Below are positions 41,546-53,508 of a stretch of DNA of 64,000 nucleotides, one piece after another. The stretch comes from Pseudomonas sp. BSw22131. GTDB lineage: Bacteria > Pseudomonadota > Gammaproteobacteria > Pseudomonadales > Pseudomonadaceae. A program made the translations under genes and the position numbers. Position 1 is the stretch's first letter; each line of letters starts with the position of its first letter. The notes beneath the pieces were generated by a model, which saw only the letters and a list, made by a program, of their open reading frames with translations, had not been told where the DNA came from and searched no databases. The DNA lies in the NCBI RefSeq assembly GCF_026810445.1, contig NZ_CP113949.1, forward strand, positions 558,001-622,000, written 5' to 3'.

Positions 41546-43159
41546 ATGACTAGTTTGCACGCCGATGAGGCCTTCCTCGGTCATTACCAGTTGAGTCATG
41601 ACCCCTTTGCCACTCGGGTTCCGGGCTTCAAGTTCTTCCCGGCCCAGCGTAAACCGGTGCTGGGTCAGCTTCACCACCTCGCTCGCTACAGCCAATTGCT
41701 GCTCGTCGTGACGGGCCCGCATGGCAGCGGCAAGACCTTGCTGCGTCAGGCGCTGGTTGCCAGCACCAACAAGCAATCAGTGCAGAGCGTCGTGGTTTCA
41801 GCGCGCGGCGCAGGTGATGCGTCGGGCGTACTGCGTCAAGTGGCTCAGGCGCTGAACGTTGCTCAGCCTGAGATGCATCCGATCCTGTCGCAGGTCGTCC
41901 AACTGGCGCTTACAGGCCAAGAGGTTTACATCCTGGTGGACGATGCCGAACAACTCGGCGAATCCGCACTCGAAGCGTTGTTGGGATTGGCTGCGGGCAC
42001 TCCGGAAGGGCGTCCGCATGTCTTCCTGTTCGGCGAGGCATCGATCATTGATCGTCTGGATCAGCTGTGCGCTGAAACGGGCACCGAAGAAGAACGCTTC
42101 CACGTTATCGAGCTAGCGCCGTATACCGAAGAAGAAACCCGTGAGTATCTGGCTCAGCGCCTGGACGGAGCCGGACAAGGCATCGAAGTATTCAGTGCCG
42201 CGCAGATTACCGATATTCACGAACAGTCCGGTGGATGGCCGGGCGCGATCAACCAGGTCGCCCGCGATTCGATGATCGAAGCCATGATCGCCAGCCGCTC
42301 TGCGGTCAAGCGTCCAAGTATGGGGTTCAAAATGCCTAAGAAACACGTGTTGGCTTTAGGGGGCGTCGTGGTAGCGGCGTTGCTCGCTGCATGGCTGATT
42401 CCGGGTCGCAGCACCACGCCGACCACGGCTCCGGCCAATTCCCAGGCGCAGCTGCCGTTGGGACAGGGTCAGGCACCTGCCCAGCAATCCAATAATGGCG
42501 GACCGGCCATTGAATTCGCTGGTAACTCCCAGCCGATGCCGCTGCCGCTTGGCGGCAACTCGCAACCGGTGATGCGTGGGCCTCTGGCCGAAGCTGCCGG
42601 GTCTGGCGAAGGCGATGGTGAAGACGGCGGCGCTATGTCCAATCAGCCGCTGCAGCCACCGACCGTCACCACCACCGCGCCGCCGGCGGGCGCAGTGGCC
42701 AGCCCGGCGCCAACCCCGGCGCCGCGTCCTGCTCCAACGACTACCGCTAAACCTGCAACGCCAGCACCTGCCTCACCTGTTGCCAAGCCTGCCCCGGCAC
42801 CGACCCAGGTCGCGACTGCAAAACCAGCACCCAAGCCTGCCGAAAAGCCAGCCGCAGCAGCGGCCGGTGTTGGCAGTGGCTGGTACGCCGGTCAGGCAGC
42901 GGCTCACTACGTTGTGCAGATTCTGGGTACCAGTTCAGAAGCCACCGCGCAGAACTACGTGAAAGAGCAGGGCGGTGAGTACCGTTATTTCAAGAAGAGT
43001 CTGCAAGGTAAGCCGTTGTATGTCGTGACCTACGGCAGTTTCGCTGATCGCAATGCGGCGCTCGCCGCGATCAAGGCCTTGCCAGAGAAGGTTCAGGCTG
43101 GTAAACCTTGGCCTCGTACTGTCGGCAGTATCCAACAGGAACTCGCCACAGCTCGCTAA
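41546..43159 (+). CDS. damX: DamX-like protein: AAA ATPase domain, one membrane span, SPOR domain
   Basis: The 537-residue protein has an ExeA/GspA-like AAA domain (Walker A GPHGSGKT about residues 58-65; Walker B VYILVDDAEQ), a single membrane span (about 270-291), a long Pro/Ala/Thr-rich linker and a C-terminal SPOR domain (YVVQILGTSSEATAQ ... YVVTYGSFADRNAAL). SPOR domains target septal glycan. E. coli DamX has the span and SPOR part and the same aroK-aroB-damX order. Division-site function is inferred from that. Confidence 0.9.
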   Translation: MTSLHADEAFLGHYQLSHDPFATRVPGFKFFPAQRKPVLGQLHHLARYSQLLLVVTGPHGSGKTLLRQALVASTNKQSVQSVVVSARGAGDASGVLRQVAQALNVAQPEMHPILSQVVQLALTGQEVYILVDDAEQLGESALEALLGLAAGTPEGRPHVFLFGEASIIDRLDQLCAETGTEEERFHVIELAPYTEEETREYLAQRLDGAGQGIEVFSAAQITDIHEQSGGWPGAINQVARDSMIEAMIASRSAVKRPSMGFKMPKKHVLALGGVVVAALLAAWLIPGRSTTPTTAPANSQAQLPLGQGQAPAQQSNNGGPAIEFAGNSQPMPLPLGGNSQPVMRGPLAEAAGSGEGDGEDGGAMSNQPLQPPTVTTTAPPAGAVASPAPTPAPRPAPTTTAKPATPAPASPVAKPAPAPTQVATAKPAPKPAEKPAAAAAGVGSGWYAGQAAAHYVVQILGTSSEATAQNYVKEQGGEYRYFKKSLQGKPLYVVTYGSFADRNAALAAIKALPEKVQAGKPWPRTVGSIQQELATAR

Positions 43160-43352
43160 TGACGCAGCGACCCTATCCGGGTCGCTCGCATGGCTCCCCT
43201 GATATTCACGCAAGCGTGCTGCTATTGAGCAGCGCGCCTTGTGGTGTCTGCTTTCCAGACGGCCATTGAACTTCGGGTTCGCTCCAGTCAGACTCGCAAC
43301 AAAGCTCTGACTAGCACGAGAATCGCTATAAAACCTTTCACAAATGCGACAT

Positions 43353-43380
43353 AAATTTGCGACGTTTCGTCGCCAAATTT
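43353..43380. promoter_or_regulatory. Inverted repeat overlapping the gltB -35 box; candidate operator
   Basis: aaatttgcgacg pairs with cgtcgccaaattt (one-base offset) around a 3-nt centre. It ends at the first bases of the -35 hexamer, a typical place for an activator or repressor site. Confidence 0.45.
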
Positions 43381-43407
43381 GTGAGCTTTTGTGTCGGTGT
43401 GTACAAT
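43379..43407 (+). promoter_or_regulatory. Sigma-70 promoter of gltBD
   Basis: TTGTGA (43379-43384), exactly 17 nt, TACAAT (43402-43407). Transcription would start near 43414, about 100 nt upstream of gltB. Confidence 0.7.
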
Positions 43408-43517
43408 GACCTCCCTTTTGCTCCCGCAAAGCTGGCGAACGTCCAGCGTGGAAGGTAACAGGTTGAATTGAAAAGAAATTTGCCTCTGAAAAGGGGCAGC
43501 CTGGTGAGAATGTGTCT

Positions 43518-46500
43518 ATGAAAGCAGGTCTGTACCATCCAGAAGAGTTCAAGGATAACTGTGGTTTTGGCCTGATCGCCCACATGCAGGGCGAACCGAG
43601 TCATCACCTGTTGCAGACGGCTATCGAAGCCCTGACCTGCATGACCCACCGTGGTGGGATCAACGCTGACGGCAAGACCGGTGACGGTTGCGGGCTTTTG
43701 ATGCAAAAACCTGACACCTTCCTGCGCGCCATTGCCCAAGAGCATTTCGGCAGCGAACTTCCGCGTCAGTATTGTGTAGGCATGGTCTTCCTCAATCAGG
43801 ACGACGCCCGCGCTGAAGCTGCGCGTGAAAACATGAACCGTGAAATCCTCGCCGCCGGCCTGACTCTGATCGGCTGGCGTCAGGTCCCGATCAACACCAG
43901 CGTCCTCGGCCGTCTGGCGCTTGAGCGCTTGCCGAAAATCGAGCAAGTTTTCGTAGGCGGCGAAGGCCTGAGCGATCAGCAATTCGCCATCAAGCTGTTC
44001 AGTGCGCGTCGCCGTTCGTCAGTGGCCAACGCCGCTGACAGCGACCACTACATCTGCAGCTTTTCGCACAAGACCATCATCTACAAAGGTCTGATGATGC
44101 CGGCCGACCTCACGGCCTTCTTCCCGGACCTGAGCGACGAACGCCTGCAAACCGCGATCTGCGTGTTCCACCAGCGCTTCTCCACCAATACTTTGCCGAA
44201 ATGGCCGTTGGCTCAGCCTTTCCGCTTGCTTGCCCACAACGGCGAAATCAACACCATCACCGGCAACCGCAACTGGGCTCAGGCCCGTAGCACCAAGTTC
44301 GCCAACGAATTGATTCCGGATCTGGAAGAGCTCGGCCCGCTGGTCAACCGCGTAGGTTCGGACTCATCGAGCATGGATAACATGCTCGAGTTGATGGTCA
44401 CCGGCGGCATTGATCTGTTCCGTGGCGTGCGCATGCTCGTACCGCCTGCATGGCAGAACGTCGAGACCATGGACCCGGATCTGCGGGCGTTTTATGAATT
44501 CAACTCCATGCACATGGAGCCGTGGGACGGCCCGGCCGGTATCGTGATGACCGAAGGTCGCCACGCCGTCTGCCTGCTCGACCGTAACGGTCTGCGCCCG
44601 GCGCGTTGGGTCACGACCAAAAACGGCTATATCACCCTGGCGTCGGAAATCGGCGTCTGGAACTACCAGCCCGAAGACGTCATTGCCAAAGGCCGTGTCG
44701 GACCGGGTCAGATCTTCGCCGTGGACACCGAAACCGGCCAGATTCTCGACACCGACGCCATCGACAGCCGCCTGAAATCCCGTCATCCGTACAAGCAATG
44801 GCTGCGCAAAAACGCCCTGCGCATTCAGGCTACCCTGGAAGACAGCGACCACGGTTCGGCGTTTTATAACGTCGAGCAGCTCAAGCAATACATGAAGATG
44901 TATCAGGTCACCTTCGAAGAGCGCGATCAGATATTGCGTCCGCTGGGCGAGCAAGGTCAGGAAGCCGTGGGTTCCATGGGCGACGACACGCCAATGGCTG
45001 TGCTGTCGCGCCGTGTGCGCACGCCGTACGACTATTTCCGCCAGCAGTTTGCGCAGGTCACCAACCCGCCGATTGACCCGCTGCGTGAAGCCATCGTCAT
45101 GTCGCTGGAGATCTGCCTCGGTGCCGAGCGCAATATTTTCCAGGAGTCGCCTGAGCACGCTTCCCGCGTGATCCTCAGCTCGCCGGTCATCTCTCCGGCC
45201 AAGTGGCGCTCGCTGATGACGCTGGAGCGTCCGGGTTTTGATCGTCAGATCATCGACCTGAACTACGACGAAAACGTCGGCCTGGAAGCGGCAGTGCGCA
45301 ACATTGCCGATCAGGCTGAAGAAGCTGCGCGCTCCGGCAAGACTCAGATCGTGTTGACCGACCGCCACATAGCGCCCGGCAAACTGCCGGTACACGCATC
45401 GCTGGCGACCGGCGCCGTGCATCACCGCCTGACCGAAAAAGGCCTGCGTTGCGACAGCAACATCCTGGTTGAGACCGCTACAGCACGCGACCCGCACCAC
45501 TTTGCCGTATTGATCGGTTTCGGCGCCTCGGCGGTCTATCCGTTCCTGGCCTACGAAGTGCTGGGTGATTTGATCCGCACCGGCGAAGTGCTGGGTGACC
45601 TGTACGAGGTCTTCAAGAACTACCGCAAGGGCATCACCAAAGGCCTGCTGAAGATCCTGTCGAAGATGGGCATTTCAACCATCGCTTCGTACCGCGGCGC
45701 GCAGCTGTTCGAGGCCATTGGCCTGTCCGAAGAAGTCTGCGACCTGAGCTTTCGGGGTGTCCCGAGCCGGATCAAGGGCGCGCGTTTCGTCGACATCGAA
45801 GCCGAGCAGAAGGCTTTGGCTGCTGAGGCCTGGAGCCCGCGCAAGCCGATCCAGCAAGGTGGCCTGCTGAAGTTTGTCTACGGCGGCGAGTACCACGCCT
45901 ACAACCCTGACGTCGTTGCAACGTTGCAAGCCGCTGTACAGCAGGGCGACTACAGCAAATTCAAGGAATACACCGCGCTGGTAGACAACCGTCCGGTGTC
46001 GATGATTCGTGACCTGCTCAAGGTCAAGGAGCTCGACACGGCGCTGCCGATTGACGAAATCGAGCCGCTGGAGATGATCCTCAAGCGCTTTGACTCGGCG
46101 GGTATCTCGCTCGGCGCACTGTCGCCTGAGGCACACGAAGCGTTGGCCGAGGCGATGAACCGCCTGGGTGCGCGTTCCAACTCTGGCGAGGGCGGCGAAG
46201 ACCCTGCGCGCTACGGCACCATCCGCAGCTCCAAGATCAAGCAGATCGCAACGGGTCGTTTCGGCGTGACGCCGGAGTACCTGGTCAACGCGGACGTACT
46301 GCAGATCAAAGTCGCGCAAGGCGCAAAACCGGGCGAGGGCGGTCAATTGCCAGGTGGCAAGGTCAACGGCCTGATCGCCAAGCTGCGCTATGCAGTGCCG
46401 GGCGTGACGCTGATCTCGCCTCCGCCGCACCACGACATCTACTCGATCGAAGACTTGTCGCAGCTGATTTTCGACCTCAAGCAGGTCAATCCAGAAGCGC

Positions 46501-47966
46501 TGGTCTCGGTGAAGCTGGTGGCAGAAGCGGGCGTCGGCACGATTGCGGCCGGTGTGGCCAAGGCCTACGCCGACCTGATCACCATTTCCGGCTACGACGG
46601 CGGCACCGGCGCATCGCCGCTGTCCTCGATCAAATACGCGGGCTCGCCGTGGGAAATCGGTCTGGCCGAAACCCACCAGACCCTGCGTGGCAACGACCTG
46701 CGCGGCAAGGTGCGGGTGCAGACCGACGGTGGTCTGAAAACCGGCCTGGACGTCATCAAAGCAGCCATTCTCGGCGCTGAAAGCTTCGGCTTCGGCACCG
46801 CGCCAATGATCGCGCTGGGCTGCAAATACCTGCGTATCTGTCATTTGAACAACTGCGCAACCGGCGTCGCCACCCAGAACGAGAAGCTGCGCAAGGACCA
46901 CTACATCGGTACTGTCGATATGGTGATCAACTTCTTCACCTACGTGGCCGAAGAAACCCGCGAGTGGCTTGCCCGCTTGGGCGTGCGCTCTCTGGAGGAG
47001 TTGATCGGTCGTACTGATCTGCTGGAAATCCTGCCGGGCGAAACCGCCAAGCAGCAGCACCTGGACCTGACGCCGCTGTTGGGCAGCGATCACATCCCGG
47101 CTGACAAACCCCAGTTCAGCCAGGTTGAGCGCAACCCTCCGTTCGACAAGGGCCTGCTGGCCGAGAAGATGGTCGAACTGGCCAAGCCTTCTATCGTCGC
47201 CAAGAGTGGCGGCGATTACTCGATGAACATCTGCAACTGCGACCGCTCGATTGGCGCCCGGATCTCCGGCGAAATTGCCAAGCTCCATGGCAACCAGGGC
47301 ATGAACGATGCACCGGTGACATTCCGCTTCAAGGGCACTGCAGGCCAGAGCTTTGGCGTATGGAACGCCGGCGGCTTGAACATGTACCTCGAAGGCGACG
47401 CCAACGATTACGTCGGCAAGGGCATGACCGCTGGCAAGCTGGTGATCGTGCCGCCTAAAGGCAGCCCGTTCAAAACCCAGGACAGCGCGATCATCGGCAA
47501 CACCTGTCTGTACGGCGCGACCGGCGGCAAGCTGTTTGCAGCGGGCACGGCGGGCGAGCGTTTTGCGGTGCGTAACTCGGGTGCTCACACCGTTGTGGAA
47601 GGCACGGGCGATCACTGCTGCGAATACATGACCGGCGGTTTCGTCTGTGTATTGGGCAAAACCGGATACAACTTCGGTTCCGGCATGACCGGTGGTTTCG
47701 CCTACGTGCTTGACCAGGACAACAGCTTCGTTGACCGGGTCAATCATGAGCTGGTTGAGATCCAGCGCATCAGCGGTGAGGCGATGGAGTCGTATCGCAA
47801 CCACTTGGAACACGTGCTCGCCGAATACGTTGAAGAGACCGACAGTGAGTGGGGCCGCAACCTCTGGGAAAACCTGGATGACTACCTGCGCCGCTTCTGG
47901 CTGGTCAAGCCAAAGGCCGCAAGCCTCAAATCTTTGCTATCGAGTACCCGCGCGAATCCGCAGTAA
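43518..47966 (+). CDS. gltB: Glutamate synthase (NADPH), large subunit
   Basis: The 1482-residue enzyme moves the glutamine amide to 2-oxoglutarate. It has a class II glutaminase domain whose catalytic Cys15 ([11 protein letters not shown]) must be freed by removal of a 14-residue propeptide, an FMN-binding synthase domain, the 3Fe-4S cysteines in CHLNNCATG, and a C-terminal beta-helix (GXXGXXXG-type repeats). I use the ATG at 43518; a GTG two codons earlier is in frame. The stop TAA is the first triplet of a heptad hairpin element, which separates it from gltD. Confidence 0.97.
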   Translation: MKAGLYHPEEFKDNCGFGLIAHMQGEPSHHLLQTAIEALTCMTHRGGINADGKTGDGCGLLMQKPDTFLRAIAQEHFGSELPRQYCVGMVFLNQDDARAEAARENMNREILAAGLTLIGWRQVPINTSVLGRLALERLPKIEQVFVGGEGLSDQQFAIKLFSARRRSSVANAADSDHYICSFSHKTIIYKGLMMPADLTAFFPDLSDERLQTAICVFHQRFSTNTLPKWPLAQPFRLLAHNGEINTITGNRNWAQARSTKFANELIPDLEELGPLVNRVGSDSSSMDNMLELMVTGGIDLFRGVRMLVPPAWQNVETMDPDLRAFYEFNSMHMEPWDGPAGIVMTEGRHAVCLLDRNGLRPARWVTTKNGYITLASEIGVWNYQPEDVIAKGRVGPGQIFAVDTETGQILDTDAIDSRLKSRHPYKQWLRKNALRIQATLEDSDHGSAFYNVEQLKQYMKMYQVTFEERDQILRPLGEQGQEAVGSMGDDTPMAVLSRRVRTPYDYFRQQFAQVTNPPIDPLREAIVMSLEICLGAERNIFQESPEHASRVILSSPVISPAKWRSLMTLERPGFDRQIIDLNYDENVGLEAAVRNIADQAEEAARSGKTQIVLTDRHIAPGKLPVHASLATGAVHHRLTEKGLRCDSNILVETATARDPHHFAVLIGFGASAVYPFLAYEVLGDLIRTGEVLGDLYEVFKNYRKGITKGLLKILSKMGISTIASYRGAQLFEAIGLSEEVCDLSFRGVPSRIKGARFVDIEAEQKALAAEAWSPRKPIQQGGLLKFVYGGEYHAYNPDVVATLQAAVQQGDYSKFKEYTALVDNRPVSMIRDLLKVKELDTALPIDEIEPLEMILKRFDSAGISLGALSPEAHEALAEAMNRLGARSNSGEGGEDPARYGTIRSSKIKQIATGRFGVTPEYLVNADVLQIKVAQGAKPGEGGQLPGGKVNGLIAKLRYAVPGVTLISPPPHHDIYSIEDLSQLIFDLKQVNPEALVSVKLVAEAGVGTIAAGVAKAYADLITISGYDGGTGASPLSSIKYAGSPWEIGLAETHQTLRGNDLRGKVRVQTDGGLKTGLDVIKAAILGAESFGFGTAPMIALGCKYLRICHLNNCATGVATQNEKLRKDHYIGTVDMVINFFTYVAEETREWLARLGVRSLEELIGRTDLLEILPGETAKQQHLDLTPLLGSDHIPADKPQFSQVERNPPFDKGLLAEKMVELAKPSIVAKSGGDYSMNICNCDRSIGARISGEIAKLHGNQGMNDAPVTFRFKGTAGQSFGVWNAGGLNMYLEGDANDYVGKGMTAGKLVIVPPKGSPFKTQDSAIIGNTCLYGATGGKLFAAGTAGERFAVRNSGAHTVVEGTGDHCCEYMTGGFVCVLGKTGYNFGSGMTGGFAYVLDQDNSFVDRVNHELVEIQRISGEAMESYRNHLEHVLAEYVEETDSEWGRNLWENLDDYLRRFWLVKPKAASLKSLLSSTRANPQ

Positions 47967-48075
47967 AAGCAGCTACAAGCGGCAAGTTTCAAGCCGCAAG
48001 CTAAAGGCAGTGCGCGAGTGCCTGCGAATACGATTCTTGCAGCTTGAAGCTTGAAGCTTGAGGCTGCTGTTAGAG
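47964..48075. repeat. Heptad-repeat hairpin element filling the gltB-gltD gap
   Basis: It starts TAA-aagcagctacaagc at the gltB stop and ends with the inverted counterpart gcttgaggctgctgttag. The arms (about 34 bp) are complementary at roughly three of four positions around a loop of about 35 nt. It occupies nearly all of the 119 nt between gltB and gltD. Confidence 0.85.
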
Positions 48076-48082
48076 GTTCTAG

Positions 48083-49504
<1,422 letters not shown>

Positions 49505-49515
49505 ACACGCGAATT

Positions 49516-49603
49516 TGTAGGAGCGCGCTTGCCCGCGATGCGTTAGGTCAGTAAATGTTTTAGCGTCTGGAATGGCGTATTCGCGGGCAAGCGCGCTCCT
49601 ACA
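49516..49603. repeat. Inverted REP pair after gltD
   Basis: A perfect 23-bp inverted repeat (49516-49538 with 49581-49603; core tgtaggagcgcgcttgcccg) encloses about 42 nt. Confidence 0.92.
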
Positions 49604-49642
49604 GATTGCATCGATCTGCTGCGACAAATCGACCCGATAAAT

Positions 49643-49670
49643 AAAAGGCACGGCACCGACCGTGCCTTTT
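49643..49670. terminator. Intrinsic terminator between gltD and hemE
   Basis: A perfect 11-bp stem (49643-49653 with 49660-49670) has a 6-nt loop, and the stem base is AAAA/TTTT, so it may act in both directions. Confidence 0.88.
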
Positions 49671-49717
49671 GCTTTGGTGTCTGAGAAAATGCCCGCACTT
49701 TTTTTCCGGATGCCGCC

Positions 49718-50782
49718 ATGACCGCCCTGAAGAACGACCGTTTCCTCCGAGCCCTGCAAAAGCAGCCCGTCGACGTAACGCCTGTATGGATGATGCGTCA
49801 GGCCGGACGCTATTTGCCGGAGTACCGCGCCAGTCGCGCCAAGGCGGGAGACTTCATGAGCCTGTGCATGAACCCGGAGTTCGCCTGCGAAGTCACGCTG
49901 CAACCCCTTGAGCGTTATCCACTGGATGCCGCGATTCTATTCTCCGACATTCTTACCATTCCCGACGCCATGGGTTTGGGCCTGTACTTTGAAACAGGCG
50001 AAGGCCCGCGTTTCAGGAAAACCGTGAATACCCTGGCTGAAATCGAAGCGCTGCCGATTCCTGACGCTCGCAACGATCTCGGTTACGTGATGGATGCGGT
50101 CAGCACGATTCGTCGTGAGCTCAATGGCCGCGTACCCCTCATTGGTTTCTCCGGGAGCCCGTGGACGCTGGCCACTTACATGGTCGAAGGCGGGTCTTCC
50201 AAAGACCATCGCAAATCCAAAGCCATGCTGTATGAAAACCCTCAAGCCATGCACTTGCTGCTGGATAAGCTGGCGTTGTCGGTGATTGCCTACCTTAACG
50301 GGCAGATCCTCGCAGGCGCTCAGGCTGTGCAGATTTTCGACAGTTGGGGCGGCAGTCTCTCTGACGCGGCTTACCAGGAATTCTCGCTGGCTTACATGCA
50401 GAAGATCGTCAACGGCCTGATCCGCGAGAACGATGGCCGCAAAGTGCCGGTCATCTTGTTTACCAAGGGCGGCGGTCAGTGGCTGGAAAGCATGGCCGAT
50501 ACCGGCGCCGACGCGCTGGGCCTGGACTGGACCACGCCGATTGGCGACGCTCGCCGTCGTGTCGGCAACCAAGTCGCGCTGCAAGGCAACATGGACCCCT
50601 CCGTCCTGTACGCCAGCCCGCTAGCGATTCGTGCCGAGGTGGCACGTATCCTCAAGAGCTACGGCAGCGGCACCGGCCACGTCTTCAATCTCGGCCATGG
50701 CATCACGCCGGAAGTCGACCCTGCCCACGCGGGTGCCTTCATTGAAGCGGTGCACGAACTGTCGGCGCAGTATCACCAGTAA
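49718..50782 (+). CDS. hemE: Uroporphyrinogen decarboxylase
   Basis: The 354-residue cofactor-free enzyme decarboxylates uroporphyrinogen III to coproporphyrinogen III in haem synthesis. Signature 1 ([16 protein letters not shown]) and signature 2 ([13 protein letters not shown]) are present, as is the catalytic Asp region ([12 protein letters not shown]). It lies between two terminators and appears to be a single-gene unit. Confidence 0.97.
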   Translation: MTALKNDRFLRALQKQPVDVTPVWMMRQAGRYLPEYRASRAKAGDFMSLCMNPEFACEVTLQPLERYPLDAAILFSDILTIPDAMGLGLYFETGEGPRFRKTVNTLAEIEALPIPDARNDLGYVMDAVSTIRRELNGRVPLIGFSGSPWTLATYMVEGGSSKDHRKSKAMLYENPQAMHLLLDKLALSVIAYLNGQILAGAQAVQIFDSWGGSLSDAAYQEFSLAYMQKIVNGLIRENDGRKVPVILFTKGGGQWLESMADTGADALGLDWTTPIGDARRRVGNQVALQGNMDPSVLYASPLAIRAEVARILKSYGSGTGHVFNLGHGITPEVDPAHAGAFIEAVHELSAQYHQ

Positions 50783-50802
50783 GCGCTTAAGCGCAGATGC
50801 AC

Positions 50803-50829
50803 AAACGCCCGGTTATGCCGGGCGTTTTT
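50803..50829 (+). terminator. Intrinsic terminator of hemE
   Basis: A perfect 10-bp stem (50803-50812 with 50818-50827), a 5-nt loop and a T-run lie 20 nt after the stop. Confidence 0.92.
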
Positions 50830-50860
50830 GTTTGTGCTGGTGGGTTTCGAGCACATTCGC

Positions 50861-51026
50861 TTCTGCCCGCAGGGCGCAGGCGTCCAGCTTGCTGACGATC
50901 GGCCGGGAACCGGTCGTGAATTCAGGCTGCCTTGGCTGTGTCAGGCCTATGGCATTCTCAGGATGGCTGTCGGTTCCCGACAGATCGTCTGCAAGCCCAA
51001 CTCCCACGCCCTTCGGGCAGAATCAC
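50861..51026. repeat. Inverted doublet of a 60-bp repeat family
   Basis: The left arm (50861-50920, starting ttctgcccgcagggcgcagg) and right arm (50968-51026, ending cgcccttcgggcagaatca) are inverted copies about three-quarters identical, separated by about 47 nt. A solo copy of the same family lies at 24271-24335. Together they fill the gap between hemE and the MFS gene. Confidence 0.78.
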
Positions 51027-51036
51027 AAACGCTATA

Positions 51037-52311
51037 TCAAACCTGCATATTCACCGCCAACGGCGGCACTTTGGCCAGTTTCAGCGCAGCGCCGAGCGCG
51101 ATGAGCAGCAGCACACCGATGAAGATGCCGATGCCGTTCCAGCCTGCGTAGTGCCAGAACACGCCACCGCCGGTGCCCGCGACGCTTGAGCCGACGTAAT
51201 AGCTGAACAAGTAGAGCGAGGATGCCTGGCCCTTGGCTTTGATGGCCCGGCGACCAATCCAGCTGCTGGCGACAGAATGAGCGCCGAAGAAGCCGAAGGT
51301 GAACATCAGCACGCCGATGATGACCACGATCAGTGGTGAGAACATCGTCAACGCGACACCCGCGAGCATCAATCCAATCACCGCCCACAGTACATTGCGG
51401 CGTCCCAATTGATCTGCCAGCGCACCGATCTTCGCCGAGCTGTAGATGCCTGACAGGTACACCACCGAGAACAGGCCCACCACGGCTTGGCTCAGGTTGT
51501 AAGGGTCGGCCAGCAAGCGATAGCCGATGTAATTGAACAGCGTGACGAAAGCGCCCATCAGCAAGAAACCCTCGAGAAACAACAACGGCAAGCCCGCGTC
51601 GCGAAACTGCAGGACGAAGCCTTCAAGCAGACTTCGACCGTTCAGCGGTCTTGCCCTGAAGTTGCGTGAGGGTGGCAGGATTTTCCAGAAGATGGTCGCA
51701 GCGCCCGTCGCGATCAGTCCCATGATCAGCAACGCGGTGTGCCAACTGACGTAATCGCTCAGTACACCGGTGATCACGCGTCCGCTCATTCCACCAATCG
51801 CATTGCCGCCGATGTACAAGCCCATTGCCAGGCCAATGTGCTGTGGGTGAATCTCTTCACTCAAATACGTCATGCCGACCGCTGCCAGCCCGCTAAGAGA
51901 AAGGCCGACGAATGCTCGTGCGATCAACACGCCTTCCCAAGTCGGCATCAGCGCGCTGACGATGGTGAAAATAGCGGCGCTGAACAGTGAGAGCACCATG
52001 ATGGGCTTGCGCCCCAGGCGGTCGGAAATCGGCCCGGTGATCAGCAGCCCAATGGCCAGCATCGCCGTCGAAACCGACAGGATCATGCTGCTCTGAGCGG
52101 CGTTGATGGAAAACTCGCGTGACAGCAGCGGCATCATGGGCTGCACGCAGTAAAGCAGCGCGAAGGTCGCAAAGCCGCCCGAGAAAAGGGCAAGTACGGT
52201 GCGCATGAAAGCGGGAGTGTCTTTTTCGATGTACGTATCGCCCAGTGGTATGGAGGCGGTGGCGACGTCGGGCGCCGAGTCTTGTGAGGCAGGGGTTACA
52301 GCGGTTTTCAC
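51037..52311 (-). CDS. MFS transporter, YnfM/YgaY-like 12-span efflux type
   Basis: The 424-residue major facilitator starts with a cytoplasmic tail of about 35 residues, then 12 membrane spans. The loop 2-3 motif GPISDRLGRKPIM and the matching IGALADQLGRRNV in the second half are clear, as is the antiporter-type GNAIGGMSGRVITG in span 5. The substrate is unknown; this family is drug/metabolite-efflux-like. It is divergent from a LysR-type gene that probably regulates it. Confidence 0.9.
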   Translation of the reverse strand: MKTAVTPASQDSAPDVATASIPLGDTYIEKDTPAFMRTVLALFSGGFATFALLYCVQPMMPLLSREFSINAAQSSMILSVSTAMLAIGLLITGPISDRLGRKPIMVLSLFSAAIFTIVSALMPTWEGVLIARAFVGLSLSGLAAVGMTYLSEEIHPQHIGLAMGLYIGGNAIGGMSGRVITGVLSDYVSWHTALLIMGLIATGAATIFWKILPPSRNFRARPLNGRSLLEGFVLQFRDAGLPLLFLEGFLLMGAFVTLFNYIGYRLLADPYNLSQAVVGLFSVVYLSGIYSSAKIGALADQLGRRNVLWAVIGLMLAGVALTMFSPLIVVIIGVLMFTFGFFGAHSVASSWIGRRAIKAKGQASSLYLFSYYVGSSVAGTGGGVFWHYAGWNGIGIFIGVLLLIALGAALKLAKVPPLAVNMQV

Positions 52312-52390
52312 AGTGAAACCTCACGCGTGACTGAGCATTTGAGGGAAAAAGAATATCGCTGGCTAATGATTCTTTCCAATATATTGTTCG

Positions 52391-52405
52391 ACCTGTTTGA
52401 TAGGT
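52391..52405. promoter_or_regulatory. Possible LysR-type binding site
   Basis: acctgtttgataggt is an ACCT-N7-AGGT dyad in the divergent MFS-LysR gap, 23 nt upstream of the regulator start. Position and symmetry fit an autoregulatory LysR site, but no family consensus can be assigned. Confidence 0.35.
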
Positions 52406-52427
52406 TTTACGACCTGATGGGGTGAGC

Positions 52428-53318
52428 GTGGAATTACGTCATTTGCGGTACTTCATTGCGGTTGCCGAAGAGTTACATTTCGGGCGGGCCGCGCAATTGC
52501 TCGGCATATCGCAACCGCCCTTGAGCCAGCAGATCCAGGCACTCGAGCAAGAGCTGGGCGCACGGTTGCTTGAACGCACCAATCGTAGGGTCGAGCTCAG
52601 CGAGGCCGGCAGGCTGTTTCTCGATGAAGCACGACTGGTCCTCGCTCAGGTGCACAAGGCTTCTGATGTGGCGCGCCGCGCGCAGTTGGGTGAGATAGGC
52701 GAGCTGAAAATCGGCTTTACGGCCTCGGCGCCGTTCACCTCTAGCATCCCTCAGGCGATTTTCGCCTTCCGCCAGGCATTTCCATCGGTTCACCTGGCGT
52801 TGCAGGAGATGAGCAGCAAAGAGGTCGCCGAGCGCCTTGAGGAGCAAGCAATGCAAGTGGGCATCATGCGCCCGCTGCCACTGCCTGATTCGTTGGTGGC
52901 ATTTGAACTCCTGCGCGAGCCTCTGGTGGCGGTGATCCGGTCGGATCACCCGCTGGCGGCCGGCAGCGAAAAGGGCCTGTACCTGAGCGCGCTGGCCACC
53001 GAGCCCTTCGTGTTTTTCCCGCGCAGCTACGGCAGCGGTTTGTATGCGCAATTGATTGACCTGGCGAGGGCGGCCGGATTCAGCCCTTTGATCACGCAGG
53101 AAGCGGGCGAGGCCATGACTATCATCGGATTGGTCGCGGCAGGGTTGGGGGTCACGGTGTTGCCGGCGTCTTACCAGCGAATGCGGATCGACGGAGTGGT
53201 GTATCGGACCGTGCTTGACGCTGATGCCACCTCAGCGGTGTGGCTGGTGCAGCGCAGAGACCAGAAATCTCCGATGGCCAAAGCATTTATCGAGCTGGTG
53301 ACGCGCAAGGCGGGATGA
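52428..53318 (+). CDS. LysR-family transcriptional regulator
   Basis: The 296-residue regulator has an N-terminal winged helix (VELRHLRYFIAVAEELHFGRAAQLLGISQ, residues about 1-60) and a periplasmic-binding-like effector domain. I choose the GTG at 52428 since GGGGTGAG lies just before it; an in-frame GTG at 52422 would sit inside that site. It probably controls the divergent MFS gene. The inducer is unknown. The pair MFS-LysR followed by a ParA gene is also found in P. aeruginosa. Confidence 0.93.
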   Translation: MELRHLRYFIAVAEELHFGRAAQLLGISQPPLSQQIQALEQELGARLLERTNRRVELSEAGRLFLDEARLVLAQVHKASDVARRAQLGEIGELKIGFTASAPFTSSIPQAIFAFRQAFPSVHLALQEMSSKEVAERLEEQAMQVGIMRPLPLPDSLVAFELLREPLVAVIRSDHPLAAGSEKGLYLSALATEPFVFFPRSYGSGLYAQLIDLARAAGFSPLITQEAGEAMTIIGLVAAGLGVTVLPASYQRMRIDGVVYRTVLDADATSAVWLVQRRDQKSPMAKAFIELVTRKAG

Positions 53319-53508
53319 AAGAGGTATCGAGCTTTCTTCGCTGGCTCGTTGCCGGTAGCGGTTAAAGTGTTGTTTTAAGTCAGGAGATTCCGAAGGGATT
53401 GTCTGAATGGTTACCAGGACTCGCCCTCGTCATGTGTATTGCATAGACTCGATACCCTTCATCGGCCATATGCGGCCTTACCAGCACTCAGCAACCAAGG
53501 GGTCGTAC

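Larger units (their letters stand above)
43160..43517 (+). promoter_or_regulatory. 358-nt gltB upstream region: hairpin, inverted repeat and promoter
   Basis: It contains an 8-bp hairpin just after damX (43166-43186, without T-run), an inverted repeat (43353-43380), the sigma-70 promoter (43379-43407) and a leader of about 100 nt before the gltB start. Bases 43187-43350 hold no gene that I can support. Confidence 0.6.

Noticed and set aside
43166..43186. Intrinsic terminator after damX
   Set aside because: The stem is only 8 bp and has no T-run, so I list it only as a hairpin in the gltB upstream region.
45675..47813. Open frame of over 700 codons opposite gltB
   Set aside because: It is an antisense shadow within a fully conserved gene, with no ribosome site and no recognisable protein.
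53407..53508. Longer ParA start at 53407
   Set aside because: The extra 34 residues have no family similarity, and ATG 53509 places Walker A at the normal N-terminal position with a good ribosome site.
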